Shown piece by piece: positions 1-4,936 of a DNA stretch of 5,646 nt. Below the pieces are notes generated by a model. That model worked only from the letters and a program-made list of their open reading frames with translations, was not told the origin of the DNA and searched no databases. Positions within the stretch are counted from its first letter, which is position 1, and every line of letters begins with the position of its first letter. The position numbers were made by a program, and so were the translations under genes. The DNA is taken from the NCBI GenBank assembly GCA_028717045.1, contig JAQUON010000086.1, positions 1-5,646 of the forward strand, in the 5' to 3' direction. Source of the DNA: Candidatus Omnitrophota bacterium. Lineage in GTDB: Bacteria; Omnitrophota; Gorgyraeia; Gygaellales; Profunditerraquicolaceae.

Positions 1-439
1 TACGGACAAAGAGATTGTGATCAGGTTGGTCCTGGCAACGCTCCTGGGGGGGTTTATTGGGCTTGAAAGGCAGTTCCACCGTCGAAGCGCAGGCTGGCGT
101 ACACACATACTGGTATGCCTTGGTTCTTGCCTTATTATGTTGACATCGCTCTATATTTTTGATATATATAAAAGTCAGGTTTCCCTTGATCCTGGCCGCA
201 TTGCAGCCGGGGTAGTAACCGGCATAGGCTTTCTGGGCGCAGGCGCAATCATCAGGGATAGGGAGGGGGTAAAGGGGCTTACTACCGCGGCAAGCGTCTG
301 GTTGGTCGCAGGGATAGGCCTTGCAGTCGGTTGCGGATTTTATACCGCAGGGCTCGTCAGCACCGTCATAGCGGTAATAGTGCTTTTCTTTTTTGCGTAT
401 ATCGAAAAAGTGGTATTCAGTAAAGATACAAAGAAGTAA
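1..439 (+). CDS. MgtC/SapB family inner-membrane protein, 5' end cut by the window
   Basis: The frame is open from base 2 (codons T-D-K-E-I-V-I-R-L), so the GTG at 17 is almost certainly internal and the true start lies upstream. Family landmarks are visible in order: GLERQ, AGWRTH, a hydrophobic LVCLGS segment, DPGRIAAGV, GIGFLGAGAI, GLTTAAS and a last hydrophobic stretch before a short basic tail. These match the transmembrane MgtC/SapB domain. The protein ends soon after it, so it is the short form without the cytoplasmic C-terminal domain of Salmonella MgtC. MgtC-type proteins are linked to growth in low Mg2+ and to modulation of membrane ATPases, but short family members are mostly uncharacterised, so the role here is open. 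The bactofilin gene starts 18 bp downstream with its own strong RBS, which suggests a shared operon. Confidence 0.9.
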   Translation, partial: TDKEIVIRLVLATLLGGFIGLERQFHRRSAGWRTHILVCLGSCLIMLTSLYIFDIYKSQVSLDPGRIAAGVVTGIGFLGAGAIIRDREGVKGLTTAASVWLVAGIGLAVGCGFYTAGLVSTVIAVIVLFFFAYIEKVVFSKDTKK

Positions 440-457
440 AAAAGAGGGGGGTGGCGC

Positions 458-961
458 ATGGCTTTTAAGAAAAAGATGGATGAGAAAGTGCTGGATGTCG
501 ACGCATCGATGCAGGGGACGCTCAATTTTAAGGACCCCGTCAACCTGCGCATCAACGGAAAGTTTGAAGGGTTGCTGGAAGCCAAGGGTAATTTGACGAT
601 TGGCCCGACCGCTACTGTTATCGCAGATATCATGGGAGAAAATATCATTGTAGGGGGTAGGGTAAAAGGCAAAATCACCGCCAAAGACCGCCTGACGCTT
701 CTGCCGACTGCCATTATTGAGGGAGAAATATTCCCGGCGAGGCTCAATGTGACTGAAGGGGCAATCCTTGAAGGCCGATGCCACATGCTGCGCGATTTTC
801 TTAATGTCGAGGAGCTTTCCCGGTATCTTGATGTAGACCTGAATTCGATCCTTGATTGGGCAAACGCAGGAAAGGTCCCTGTGATGAAGGAAGGCAACGA
901 CCTTAAATTTGAGCGCAAGGCGATTGATTCCTGGGTGGCTTCCGGCAGAATCGGGAAATAA
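458..961 (+). CDS. Bactofilin (DUF583) with C-terminal excisionase-type HTH domain
   Basis: Bactofilins polymerise without nucleotide into membrane-associated filaments that scaffold cell-wall enzymes or chromosome-segregation proteins. Residues 12-110 show the short repeating beta-helix pattern: INGKFEGLL, LTIGPTATV, IVGGRVKGKI, LTLLPTAIIEGEI, then the terminal LEGRCHM typical of the domain. Residues 114-162 (LNVEELSRYLDVD ... AGKVPVMKEG ... KAIDSWVAS) match the HTH_17/excisionase pattern, which ordinary bactofilins lack. The start ATG at 458 is preceded by GAGGGGGG six bases upstream, and the basic N-terminus (MAFKKK) suits membrane or polymer-end contacts. The stop overlaps the next start (TAATG), so translation is probably coupled to the neighbouring HTH protein. 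The domain calls come from sequence pattern; DNA or partner binding by the HTH is inferred. The HTH might instead be a protein-binding module. Confidence 0.88.
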   Translation: MAFKKKMDEKVLDVDASMQGTLNFKDPVNLRINGKFEGLLEAKGNLTIGPTATVIADIMGENIIVGGRVKGKITAKDRLTLLPTAIIEGEIFPARLNVTEGAILEGRCHMLRDFLNVEELSRYLDVDLNSILDWANAGKVPVMKEGNDLKFERKAIDSWVASGRIGK

Positions 962-1266
962 TGGAAGAAAAACTTTTGACAGTCAGGGATGTTGCTTCTT
1001 TGCTGGGGGTATCGGAGAAAGAGGTGCTTGACTTCGCCGAAGACGGCTCAATCCCCGCCTACAAGGTCGGCGGGCTTTATTTGCGCTTCAGGCGGGAGCA
1101 GGTTGAAGACTTTAAACGCAAACACAATTTCGTCTCTCATACTGACCGCGCCCTTGCACAAACCTCGGTCAAAGACAGGATAGCGGACTTTTTTTATTTC
1201 AATGATTTCTATCTATTTTCTGTCCTGCTTATCGTAGCTATGCTTTTCATAATTTTTATCGGATAA
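961..1266 (+). CDS. Tail-anchored excisionase-type HTH protein
   Basis: This 101-residue protein has an N-terminal HTH_17-like domain (residues 5-53: LLTVRDVASLLGVSEKEV ... DGSIPAYKVGG ... RREQVEDF), a linker at about 54-80, and one hydrophobic helix at about 83-100 (FYLFSVLLIVAMLFIIFI) at the extreme C-terminus. That layout predicts a cytoplasmic HTH held at the inner membrane, not a free regulator. The HTH aligns with the one at the end of the preceding bactofilin with a single one-residue gap and many conserved positions (L-V, G-P, K-G), so the two could be related by duplication or share a target. Its ATG overlaps the bactofilin stop by one base and has no good Shine-Dalgarno sequence, which indicates translational coupling. 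True excisionases are soluble phage or plasmid proteins with an adjacent integrase; none is present here. The molecular role is unknown. Confidence 0.82.
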   Translation: MEEKLLTVRDVASLLGVSEKEVLDFAEDGSIPAYKVGGLYLRFRREQVEDFKRKHNFVSHTDRALAQTSVKDRIADFFYFNDFYLFSVLLIVAMLFIIFIG

Positions 1267-1270
1267 ACCC

Positions 1271-1645
1271 ATGAAATTACTGAGGAACATTTTTAAGCTG
1301 CGACCTTTTAAGGAGAGTTTTTCTTATGCGTTACAGGGGTTAGCCTACCTTATTGTATACCACCGCAATATGAGGGTAATTTTTTTATGCGGGGTGCTGG
1401 CGGTTATCACGGGGGTGTATTTTCAGTTAAAGGGGATTGAGCTGGTAGCGTTGTGTATTACGGTGACAATGGTATTTATCGCAGAAATTTTCAATACGGC
1501 TATCGAGTTACTTATGGATATGGTCAATACGCAATATCACGCAATGATCAAGGTGATTAAAGACATTTCGGCTGCCGTGGTTTTAATCGCGGCTTTGAAT
1601 GCGCTTGCGGTAGGGTATATCCTTTTTTCAAAGAAGGTTTTCTAA
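1271..1645 (+). CDS. dgkA: Diacylglycerol/undecaprenol kinase (DgkA family)
   Basis: This is a small integral-membrane lipid kinase, which uses ATP to phosphorylate diacylglycerol or, in many non-proteobacterial members, undecaprenol. The length of 124 residues is normal for the family. Visible signatures are RPFKESFSYALQGL at 11-24, HRNMR at 31-35, the catalytic block E72-xx-NTAIE79-xxx-D83, and K97-D98 with AA at 101-102. E72, N75, E79 and D83 correspond to the conserved active-site and metal-binding residues of the family. Three membrane helices are seen at about 36-52, 55-75 and 98-118. It starts 4 bp after the HTH protein with only a weak GGA upstream, so coupling is likely. DAG versus undecaprenol cannot be told from sequence alone. 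Next to a bactofilin, an undecaprenol kinase feeding cell-wall synthesis is the more natural reading, but that is inference. Confidence 0.93.
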   Translation: MKLLRNIFKLRPFKESFSYALQGLAYLIVYHRNMRVIFLCGVLAVITGVYFQLKGIELVALCITVTMVFIAEIFNTAIELLMDMVNTQYHAMIKVIKDISAAVVLIAALNALAVGYILFSKKVF

Positions 1646-1679
1646 CCAAAAAAGTATTGCCGAAACAAAAAAATGGCAC

Positions 1680-1683
1680 GGAG
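1680..1683 (+). promoter_or_regulatory. Shine-Dalgarno GGAG that decides the start at 1690
   Basis: GGAG lies six bases before the ATG at 1690. The in-frame TTG at 1657 has only A-rich sequence ahead of it and would add an unconserved-looking basic leader (MPKQKNGTELR). I therefore take 1690 as the start of the Yip1-like gene. Confidence 0.65.
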
Positions 1684-1689
1684 TTACGT

Positions 1690-2598
1690 ATGACGGAGAA
1701 GGAACGTACGATTGAGCCCATCGCATGGTATCAGAGGAATACGCTAGGGGTTGCGCGCGCCGTACTTGAGACTGTCAAGCAGGCCTTATCTGATCCCAGG
1801 AAGTTCTGGTCTGGCCTTGATAGAGAGAGGCCAGTGTCAGAGTCTATCCTTTTCTATATGCTGGTTACCTTTGCGTCTAATACGATAGGCCTGTTTTTTG
1901 ATATGTTTTTCCAGTTTCAAATGGTATGGCCGGCATATTTTTTTGTGGTGTTGTTTATTCTGCCCATTCTCGTTGCCGTTGGTCTTTATGTGCTTGCGGG
2001 ATTGCTCTATGTGTGTATCCTTTTCTTTAAAGGAAGGACGCACTTTAGGGAAGTGCTTATCATTGTTGCCTACGCAGGGGCAGCGAATGTATTTTATGTT
2101 ATCCCTGTCTGGGGGCCCTTGCTGGCAGCCGTTGCAACCGGCGTGTTGTATGCGTTAGGCCTGATGCGTTTCTTTCAGCTTAAGGCGTGGAAGTCGGTAG
2201 TAATAGTAGTGCTTCTATTTGCGTTGCTTTTTACGATACTGGCAATCACCATAAACGGGATCCAGCAGTTTGCCGAGAACAAGATGCGCGTGAACGAAAC
2301 ACTTGCTGAGTCAACATTAAAGTCTATTGCGCTATCCCTTGAAAAATTCAGCCAGGAGCATGCCGGCACATACCCTAAAGACGAGCTTGAGATGCGTTAT
2401 GCCCAGCCGGCTTATCTTGACAGGACGTATAATAACGAAAATATCCAGGGTTATATTTTTGCGCTGAATTTAAGTATGTCTGGTTACGAGATACTCGCCG
2501 CACCCATGGAGTGCGCAGTTACCGGTTTTGAGGTCTACCGGATCAAGACCGGCGGCCTGCTTGAACAGGGGAATTGTACGTCAGTCAAACCGAAGTAG
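1690..2598 (+). CDS. Yip1-like five-helix membrane protein with C-terminal pseudopilin-like domain
   Basis: The protein has 302 residues from the ATG at 1690. Residues 1-50 are cytoplasmic, with a DPRKFWSGL segment typical of the entry to bacterial Yip1-type (YIP1 family) domains. About five hydrophobic helices follow, near 51-75, 84-112, 121-140, 142-162 and 168-190. Residues 195-302 look like the globular part of a type II/IV pseudopilin: TLKSIALSLEKFSQEHAGTYP, then PAYLD, GYIFAL, GYEILAAP and a final YRIKTGGLLEQGNC. Cys275 and Cys296 could close a C-terminal disulphide like the pilin D-region. There is no prepilin peptidase site; the last Yip1 helix takes the place of the pilin N-terminal helix. 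The gene follows dgkA by 44 bp with its own RBS. The fold calls are by eye. The role could be membrane organisation or an assembly or secretion accessory; no enzyme motif is visible. Confidence 0.75.
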   Translation: MTEKERTIEPIAWYQRNTLGVARAVLETVKQALSDPRKFWSGLDRERPVSESILFYMLVTFASNTIGLFFDMFFQFQMVWPAYFFVVLFILPILVAVGLYVLAGLLYVCILFFKGRTHFREVLIIVAYAGAANVFYVIPVWGPLLAAVATGVLYALGLMRFFQLKAWKSVVIVVLLFALLFTILAITINGIQQFAENKMRVNETLAESTLKSIALSLEKFSQEHAGTYPKDELEMRYAQPAYLDRTYNNENIQGYIFALNLSMSGYEILAAPMECAVTGFEVYRIKTGGLLEQGNCTSVKPK

Positions 2599-2605
2599 GC
2601 GATAT

Positions 2606-2643
2606 AAGGCTAAGGTTGAGGCCAAGGCTAAGTAAGGTTGAGG
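2606..2643 (+). repeat. Short direct repeats AAGGCTAAG and TAAGGTTGAGG, two copies each
   Basis: AAGGCTAAG occurs at 2606-2614 and 2624-2632. TAAGGTTGAGG occurs at 2611-2621 and 2633-2643. The pairs interleave and are followed by related GAGG/TAGG words to about 2655. The purine-rich, pyrimidine-poor strand looks like slippage-expanded intergenic sequence. I see no hairpin, promoter or reading frame in it. Confidence 0.7.
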
Positions 2644-2680
2644 TCTAGGTCGAGGCTGTAAGCGGATCGCCAATAGCATT

Positions 2681-2722
2681 ACGCTGAACGCGATACGCTA
2701 TACTCACTACGAATAACGGCGG
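2681..2722 (+). repeat. Six degenerate 7-bp units each beginning with AC
   Basis: In strict 7-bp register from 2681 the units are ACGCTGA, ACGCGAT, ACGCTAT, ACTCACT, ACGAATA and ACGGCGG. The first three are close variants of ACGCTAT; the last runs into the tRNA-like fragment. This may be a decayed heptamer repeat. The periodicity of AC at every seventh base is seen directly, but its meaning is not known. Confidence 0.45.
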
Positions 2723-2750
2723 CTTAACTCGGTTCGATAAATTAGACAGG
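2701..2750 (+). pseudogene. tRNA-like 5' fragment (degenerate copy of the leader and 5' part of the tRNA at 3438)
   Basis: An ungapped comparison with 3421-3470 gives 34 matches in 50. The core ACGGCGGC-TAACTC at 2716-2730 matches at 14 of 15 positions, with only one base different. The similarity covers 17 bases of leader plus the acceptor 5' strand, D-arm and the start of the anticodon arm. No matching 3' half exists: the sequence passes into the RBS and start of the next gene, and the D-stem cannot pair. It is therefore a remnant, not a working tRNA. Chance similarity of such a short stretch is not excluded, but sharing both leader and tRNA makes duplication the better explanation. Confidence 0.5.
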
Positions 2751-2757
2751 AGCAAGG

Positions 2758-3363
2758 ATGAAAAAGAACAGCGTGATTTTCATAATCTTTTTAAGTATGC
2801 TTTTTATAAATAAATGTATTTTTGCGCAAGATATTACTAAGGAACAAGTCAATACCTTAGTTAATAAACAAGTTAAGGCCATTATGGATCTCAATATCGA
2901 TGGGGTGATGGATACAATTGCGAAGGACGCCATTATTGTTTCAGTCTCTGAATCTAAAGAAAGGACGATTTCCTGGGGCCAATACGAACGTGAATTGGGT
3001 TATTATTTCATTAAATGCAAGGAGTTGAGATATGTGTATAACTTAGATGAAATAGAGTACAATGGTAGAAGGGTTAAAATTAATGGTAAGATATTTCAAG
3101 AAACTAAATTTTTTGATAATAATATCGTTAAAACTCAAGCGAATGAAACAGCAGTAATAGAGCTAAGGGATGGACGCCCCCAATATACATACATAAAAAC
3201 AATAGTAGATACTGTAGAAGTAATAAAAGGTTTGGAGCAAACTCGGGAAGAGGCGATTAGCAATTTAAATACAATGCAGAATAGGGTGAAACAAAGAATG
3301 GAAGTTTTAAAACAGCGTATTATAAGGGAAAGTTCCAATCAGTCTTCGTCCGTTTCGCAATAA
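2758..3363 (+). CDS. Secreted NTF2-like protein with C-terminal coiled-coil helix
   Basis: This 201-residue protein starts with a clear Sec signal peptide: MKKN, a hydrophobic core to about residue 19, and probable cleavage after IFA (23/24, before Q24). Cys20 is not in a lipobox, so it is probably not a lipoprotein. Residues 26-150 have the look of an NTF2/SnoaL-like cone fold: a long first helix with an IDGVMDTIAKDAIIV turn, a central helix around WGQYERELGYY, then long strands such as YNGRRVKINGKIFQET and ANETAVIELRDGRPQYTYIKTIVD. Residues 158-190 form a charged helix suited to a coiled coil. AGGAG five bases before the ATG supports the start. By eye the gene is clearly AT-richer in codon use (AAA, AAT, TTA, ATA) than its neighbours, and it sits between tRNA-derived sequences, so acquisition by transfer is plausible. 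No catalytic motif is seen, and the fold call is tentative. Confidence 0.8.
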   Translation: MKKNSVIFIIFLSMLFINKCIFAQDITKEQVNTLVNKQVKAIMDLNIDGVMDTIAKDAIIVSVSESKERTISWGQYERELGYYFIKCKELRYVYNLDEIEYNGRRVKINGKIFQETKFFDNNIVKTQANETAVIELRDGRPQYTYIKTIVDTVEVIKGLEQTREEAISNLNTMQNRVKQRMEVLKQRIIRESSNQSSSVSQ

Positions 3364-3437
3364 CGAAAGCTTAGATATAAAAAAACAAGGTAATCTTGTA
3401 GGATAATTGAGGCGAAACAATAATCATAGCGAACGAC

Positions 3438-3511
3438 GGCGGCGTAACTCAGCCTGATAGAGTAGTCGGCTCATACCCGATAAGTCACTGGTTTAAATCC
3501 AGTCGCCGCCA
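3438..3511 (+). tRNA. tRNA-CAU, probably elongator tRNA-Met
   Basis: A complete 74-nt cloverleaf can be drawn by hand. The acceptor stem GGCGGCG/CGCCGCC is seven perfect pairs, followed by T8 A9. The D-stem ACTC/GAGT has the loop AGCCTGATA. The anticodon stem GTCGG/CCGAT encloses the loop CTCATAC, with anticodon CAT at 3472-3474. The variable loop is AAGTC, the T-stem ACTGG/CCAGT has the loop TTTAAAT, and the discriminator is A3511. CCA is not encoded. G1-C72 and the absence of three G-C pairs in the anticodon stem argue against an initiator. The GGCGGCG acceptor with CTCATAC recalls elongator Met; tRNA-Ile2 with lysidine remains possible. The A10-T25 pair and A19/T56 are unusual, but each change is compensated by its partner, which argues for a functional molecule over a decaying one. 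Confidence 0.85.
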
Positions 3512-3531
3512 CTTTACTTATACGCGACTGG
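3499..3531 (+). repeat. Inverted repeat joining the tRNA 3' end to its trailer
   Basis: CCAGTCGC at 3499-3506 and GCGACTGG at 3524-3531 are perfect 8-bp complements, followed by CC and then TTTTT at 3535-3539. In the transcript the trailer could displace the tRNA's own T- and acceptor-stem pairing, or form a terminator-like hairpin. In the second 60-bp copy the arms are AGTCGC (3561-3566) and GCGACT (3584-3589), free of the tRNA. Confidence 0.45.
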
Positions 3532-3620
3532 CCCTTTTTAGTTAATATGTAAGAGGGCATAGTCGCCGCCACTTTACTTATACGCGACTGGCCCTTTTTA
3601 GTTAATATGTAAGAGGGCAT
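3501..3620 (+). repeat. Perfect 60-bp tandem duplication starting inside the tRNA 3' end
   Basis: Bases 3501-3560 and 3561-3620 are identical over 60 bp. Each unit begins with the tRNA's last 11 nt (AGTCGCCGCCA) and ends in GAGGGCAT. A third, degenerate tRNA-end match, TCGCC-CCAC, follows at 3623-3632, again exactly 60 bp on. Within each unit GCCCTTTT (3531-3538; 3591-3598) can pair with AAGAGGGC (3551-3558; 3611-3618) with one G-T pair and a 12-nt loop. Complete identity suggests a recent event or an assembly duplication. No reading frame of note crosses it. Confidence 0.9.
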
Positions 3621-3649
3621 TCTCGCCACCACCACCTATATCAAAGTCA

Positions 3650-3699
3650 GTGGCGGCATCCCGACCGGACGTAAGGTGAGCGTCGGGAGCCGATGCCAC
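3650..3699 (+). other. Strong imperfect hairpin, terminator-like or REP-like
   Basis: GTGGC-GGC-AT-CCCGAC at 3650-3665 pairs with GTCGGG-A-GCC-GAT-GCCAC at 3682-3699. This gives about 15 pairs with a bulged A on one side and a bulged GAT on the other. The loop has a further small option (GACG/CGTC at 3668-3671 and 3681-3684). A short AATTTT follows at 3701-3706, so it may end transcription from the tRNA region before the PH-domain operon, though the T-run is weak. An alternative is an interspersed palindromic (REP-type) element. Apart from the tRNA, repeats and this hairpin, I see no gene in 3364-3768. Confidence 0.55.
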
Positions 3700-3768
3700 G
3701 AATTTTGCCTATAGTATTAAAGGTTACTAAGGAAGCAGGTTGATTCCGCGTTAATAAAAGGAGGAAAG

Positions 3769-4299
3769 ATGAAAGTCGCAACGAGCCCTACGAGAGAAAA
3801 ATTCCCCTTAAGCACAAAAAAGCCCCTCAAAAAGACTATTCCCAGCATCTTTTTTTCTTTCATTCTTCTGTTTCTCTTTGTGCTTTTTGGCGGCTTGCTA
3901 TTGGGACCATTCGTAGGATATTCCTCAAAAATAATTTTGACCATCATCCTTATACTAATTCCTGTTTTGGCCATTTATTGTGTTTTGATGTACAAATACC
4001 AAGTATGGTATTTTCAGCTTTACTTCTATGATCTAACCGAAGATTTTGTGGTCATACGCAAGCGTGTTTTGACGCCAAGAGAAATATCCATTCCTTACGA
4101 AAGGATACAAGACGTGTATGTCGACCAGGATATACTTGACCGCATATTCGGTCTTTACGACGTACATTTATCGAGTGCCACAATTTCTTCCGGTATGGAG
4201 GCGCATTTTGATGGCGTAGAGAGGCCGGCAGCAGAAGGGCTGAGGAAGATGATTCTAGATAAAGTAAGCGAAAAAATAAAAACTGCAAAGACAGGGTAA
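3769..4299 (+). CDS. Membrane protein with bacterial PH domain (bPH2, YdbS-like), first of a pair
   Basis: The protein has 176 residues. A basic N-terminus is followed by two hydrophobic helices at about 24-47 and 54-74, then a cytoplasmic bacterial PH domain from about 78 to 170. The bPH2 signature is clear: LTPREISIPYERIQDVYVDQ at 101-120 followed by DRIFGLYDVHLSSAT, then AHFDGV and AEGLRKMILDKV. AAGGAGG four bases before the ATG gives a strong start. bPH2 proteins of the YdbS/YdbT type are two-helix membrane proteins often found as adjacent pairs; the Bacillus pair is linked to resistance to a bacteriocin, but ligands are unknown. The second paralogue begins 7 bp after this stop, so the two probably act as a complex. 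A promoter is expected between 3700 and 3760, but I could not pick a convincing one. Confidence 0.88.
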   Translation: MKVATSPTREKFPLSTKKPLKKTIPSIFFSFILLFLFVLFGGLLLGPFVGYSSKIILTIILILIPVLAIYCVLMYKYQVWYFQLYFYDLTEDFVVIRKRVLTPREISIPYERIQDVYVDQDILDRIFGLYDVHLSSATISSGMEAHFDGVERPAAEGLRKMILDKVSEKIKTAKTG

Positions 4300-4306
4300 C
4301 TGGTCC

Positions 4307-4918
4307 ATGGTAAGCCCTAAGATAATTACGGAAATAACCCATCCCATCGAACGCAGGTGGGTCATTAAGACATGCTTGGTCATAATAGTAGTCGGGATAT
4401 TGGCATTATGTTTGGTTATAATGCCCGGTATTATATTTAAAGCACGTTTTGATTCCTCCGATACAATGGCAAATACGCTCGGTTTTGGTTTGTTTTTTTT
4501 CTTTTATTGTATGGTTATAATTGGACAGCCGCTCAATGTGGTATTCTCCAAAAAGAATTATCATTACACAATTGGAGAAAAATTTATTATTTTAAAACAA
4601 GGAATTTTTTCAAAATCAGAAAGGCATATACCTTACGGAAGGATTCAGTGCGTTTATCTTTGCCAGAGCCTTCTTAACAGGATGCTAGGGCTAGCTTCCA
4701 TAGGTATTGAGACTGCTTCGGAGGGAGCAGGGGTCGCCTTCCTAGAGGACAAGAAAAAGAATCAGCAAGAAGGCGCGTCGTTTATGCTGCCTCTTGGTTT
4801 TTTCAACAACAGGATAGGGATACCAGGCCTTTCCTATGATAATGCCGTAGATCTGAGAGATACCCTACGGGAGCTCATAAAAAGCAACCCGATTGAAGAC
4901 GGGCAGTCTGGTTTATAA
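4307..4918 (+). CDS. Membrane protein with bacterial PH domain (bPH2, YdbS-like), second of a pair
   Basis: This 203-residue protein has the same plan as its upstream neighbour: two hydrophobic helices at about 18-44 and 56-80, then a PH domain at about 84-195. The shared core is ERHIPYGRIQCVYLCQSLLNRMLGLASIGIETAS-type sequence (105-138), aligning position for position with REISIPYERIQDVYVDQDILDRIFGL in the first protein, so the two are tandem paralogues. It is longer by an insert around 143-172 (EDKKKNQQEG followed by a hydrophobic FMLPLGFF). A weak AGGG lies ten bases before the ATG, and with a 7-bp gap from the previous stop, coupling is likely. The ligand is unknown; a scaffold or complex role at the inner membrane is inferred from the family. 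Confidence 0.86.
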   Translation: MVSPKIITEITHPIERRWVIKTCLVIIVVGILALCLVIMPGIIFKARFDSSDTMANTLGFGLFFFFYCMVIIGQPLNVVFSKKNYHYTIGEKFIILKQGIFSKSERHIPYGRIQCVYLCQSLLNRMLGLASIGIETASEGAGVAFLEDKKKNQQEGASFMLPLGFFNNRIGIPGLSYDNAVDLRDTLRELIKSNPIEDGQSGL

Positions 4919-4936
4919 AAGAAAGGAGCAGTTAAG

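Noticed and set aside
393..596. 67-residue plus-strand ORF in another frame at the MgtC/bactofilin junction
   Set aside because: It overlaps both real genes and has an Arg/Trp-rich composition without a motif or RBS.
340..918. 192-residue minus-strand ORF opposite the bactofilin gene
   Set aside because: It lies antisense to a well-supported bactofilin and MgtC end, has no recognisable domain or RBS, and is rich in Ser/Arg as expected for an antisense shadow.
961..1266. Phage or plasmid excisionase
   Set aside because: The HTH type matches, but the C-terminal membrane helix, overlap with a bactofilin and absence of an integrase make a mobile-element role unlikely.
1657..1689. TTG start giving a longer Yip1-like protein
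   Set aside because: No Shine-Dalgarno sequence precedes it, whereas ATG 1690 has GGAG at proper spacing.
3385..3399. ACAAG/CTTGT hairpin as terminator of the secreted-protein gene
   Set aside because: The stem is only five AT-rich pairs and no T-run follows it.
3364..3437. Promoter for the tRNA (GATAAT at 3402-3407)
   Set aside because: A -10-like hexamer is present, but no matching -35 lies at 16-18 bp, so it is not supported well enough to list.
3438..3511. Initiator tRNA-fMet
   Set aside because: It has a G1-C72 pair instead of a mismatch, and the anticodon stem lacks the three consecutive G-C pairs of initiators.
3501..3632. CRISPR array
   Set aside because: The 60-bp units are directly adjacent with no variable spacers, and no cas genes are present.
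3717..4342. Minus-strand ORFs opposite the first PH-domain gene
   Set aside because: The bPH2 signature on the plus strand explains the sequence; the antisense frames show no domains.
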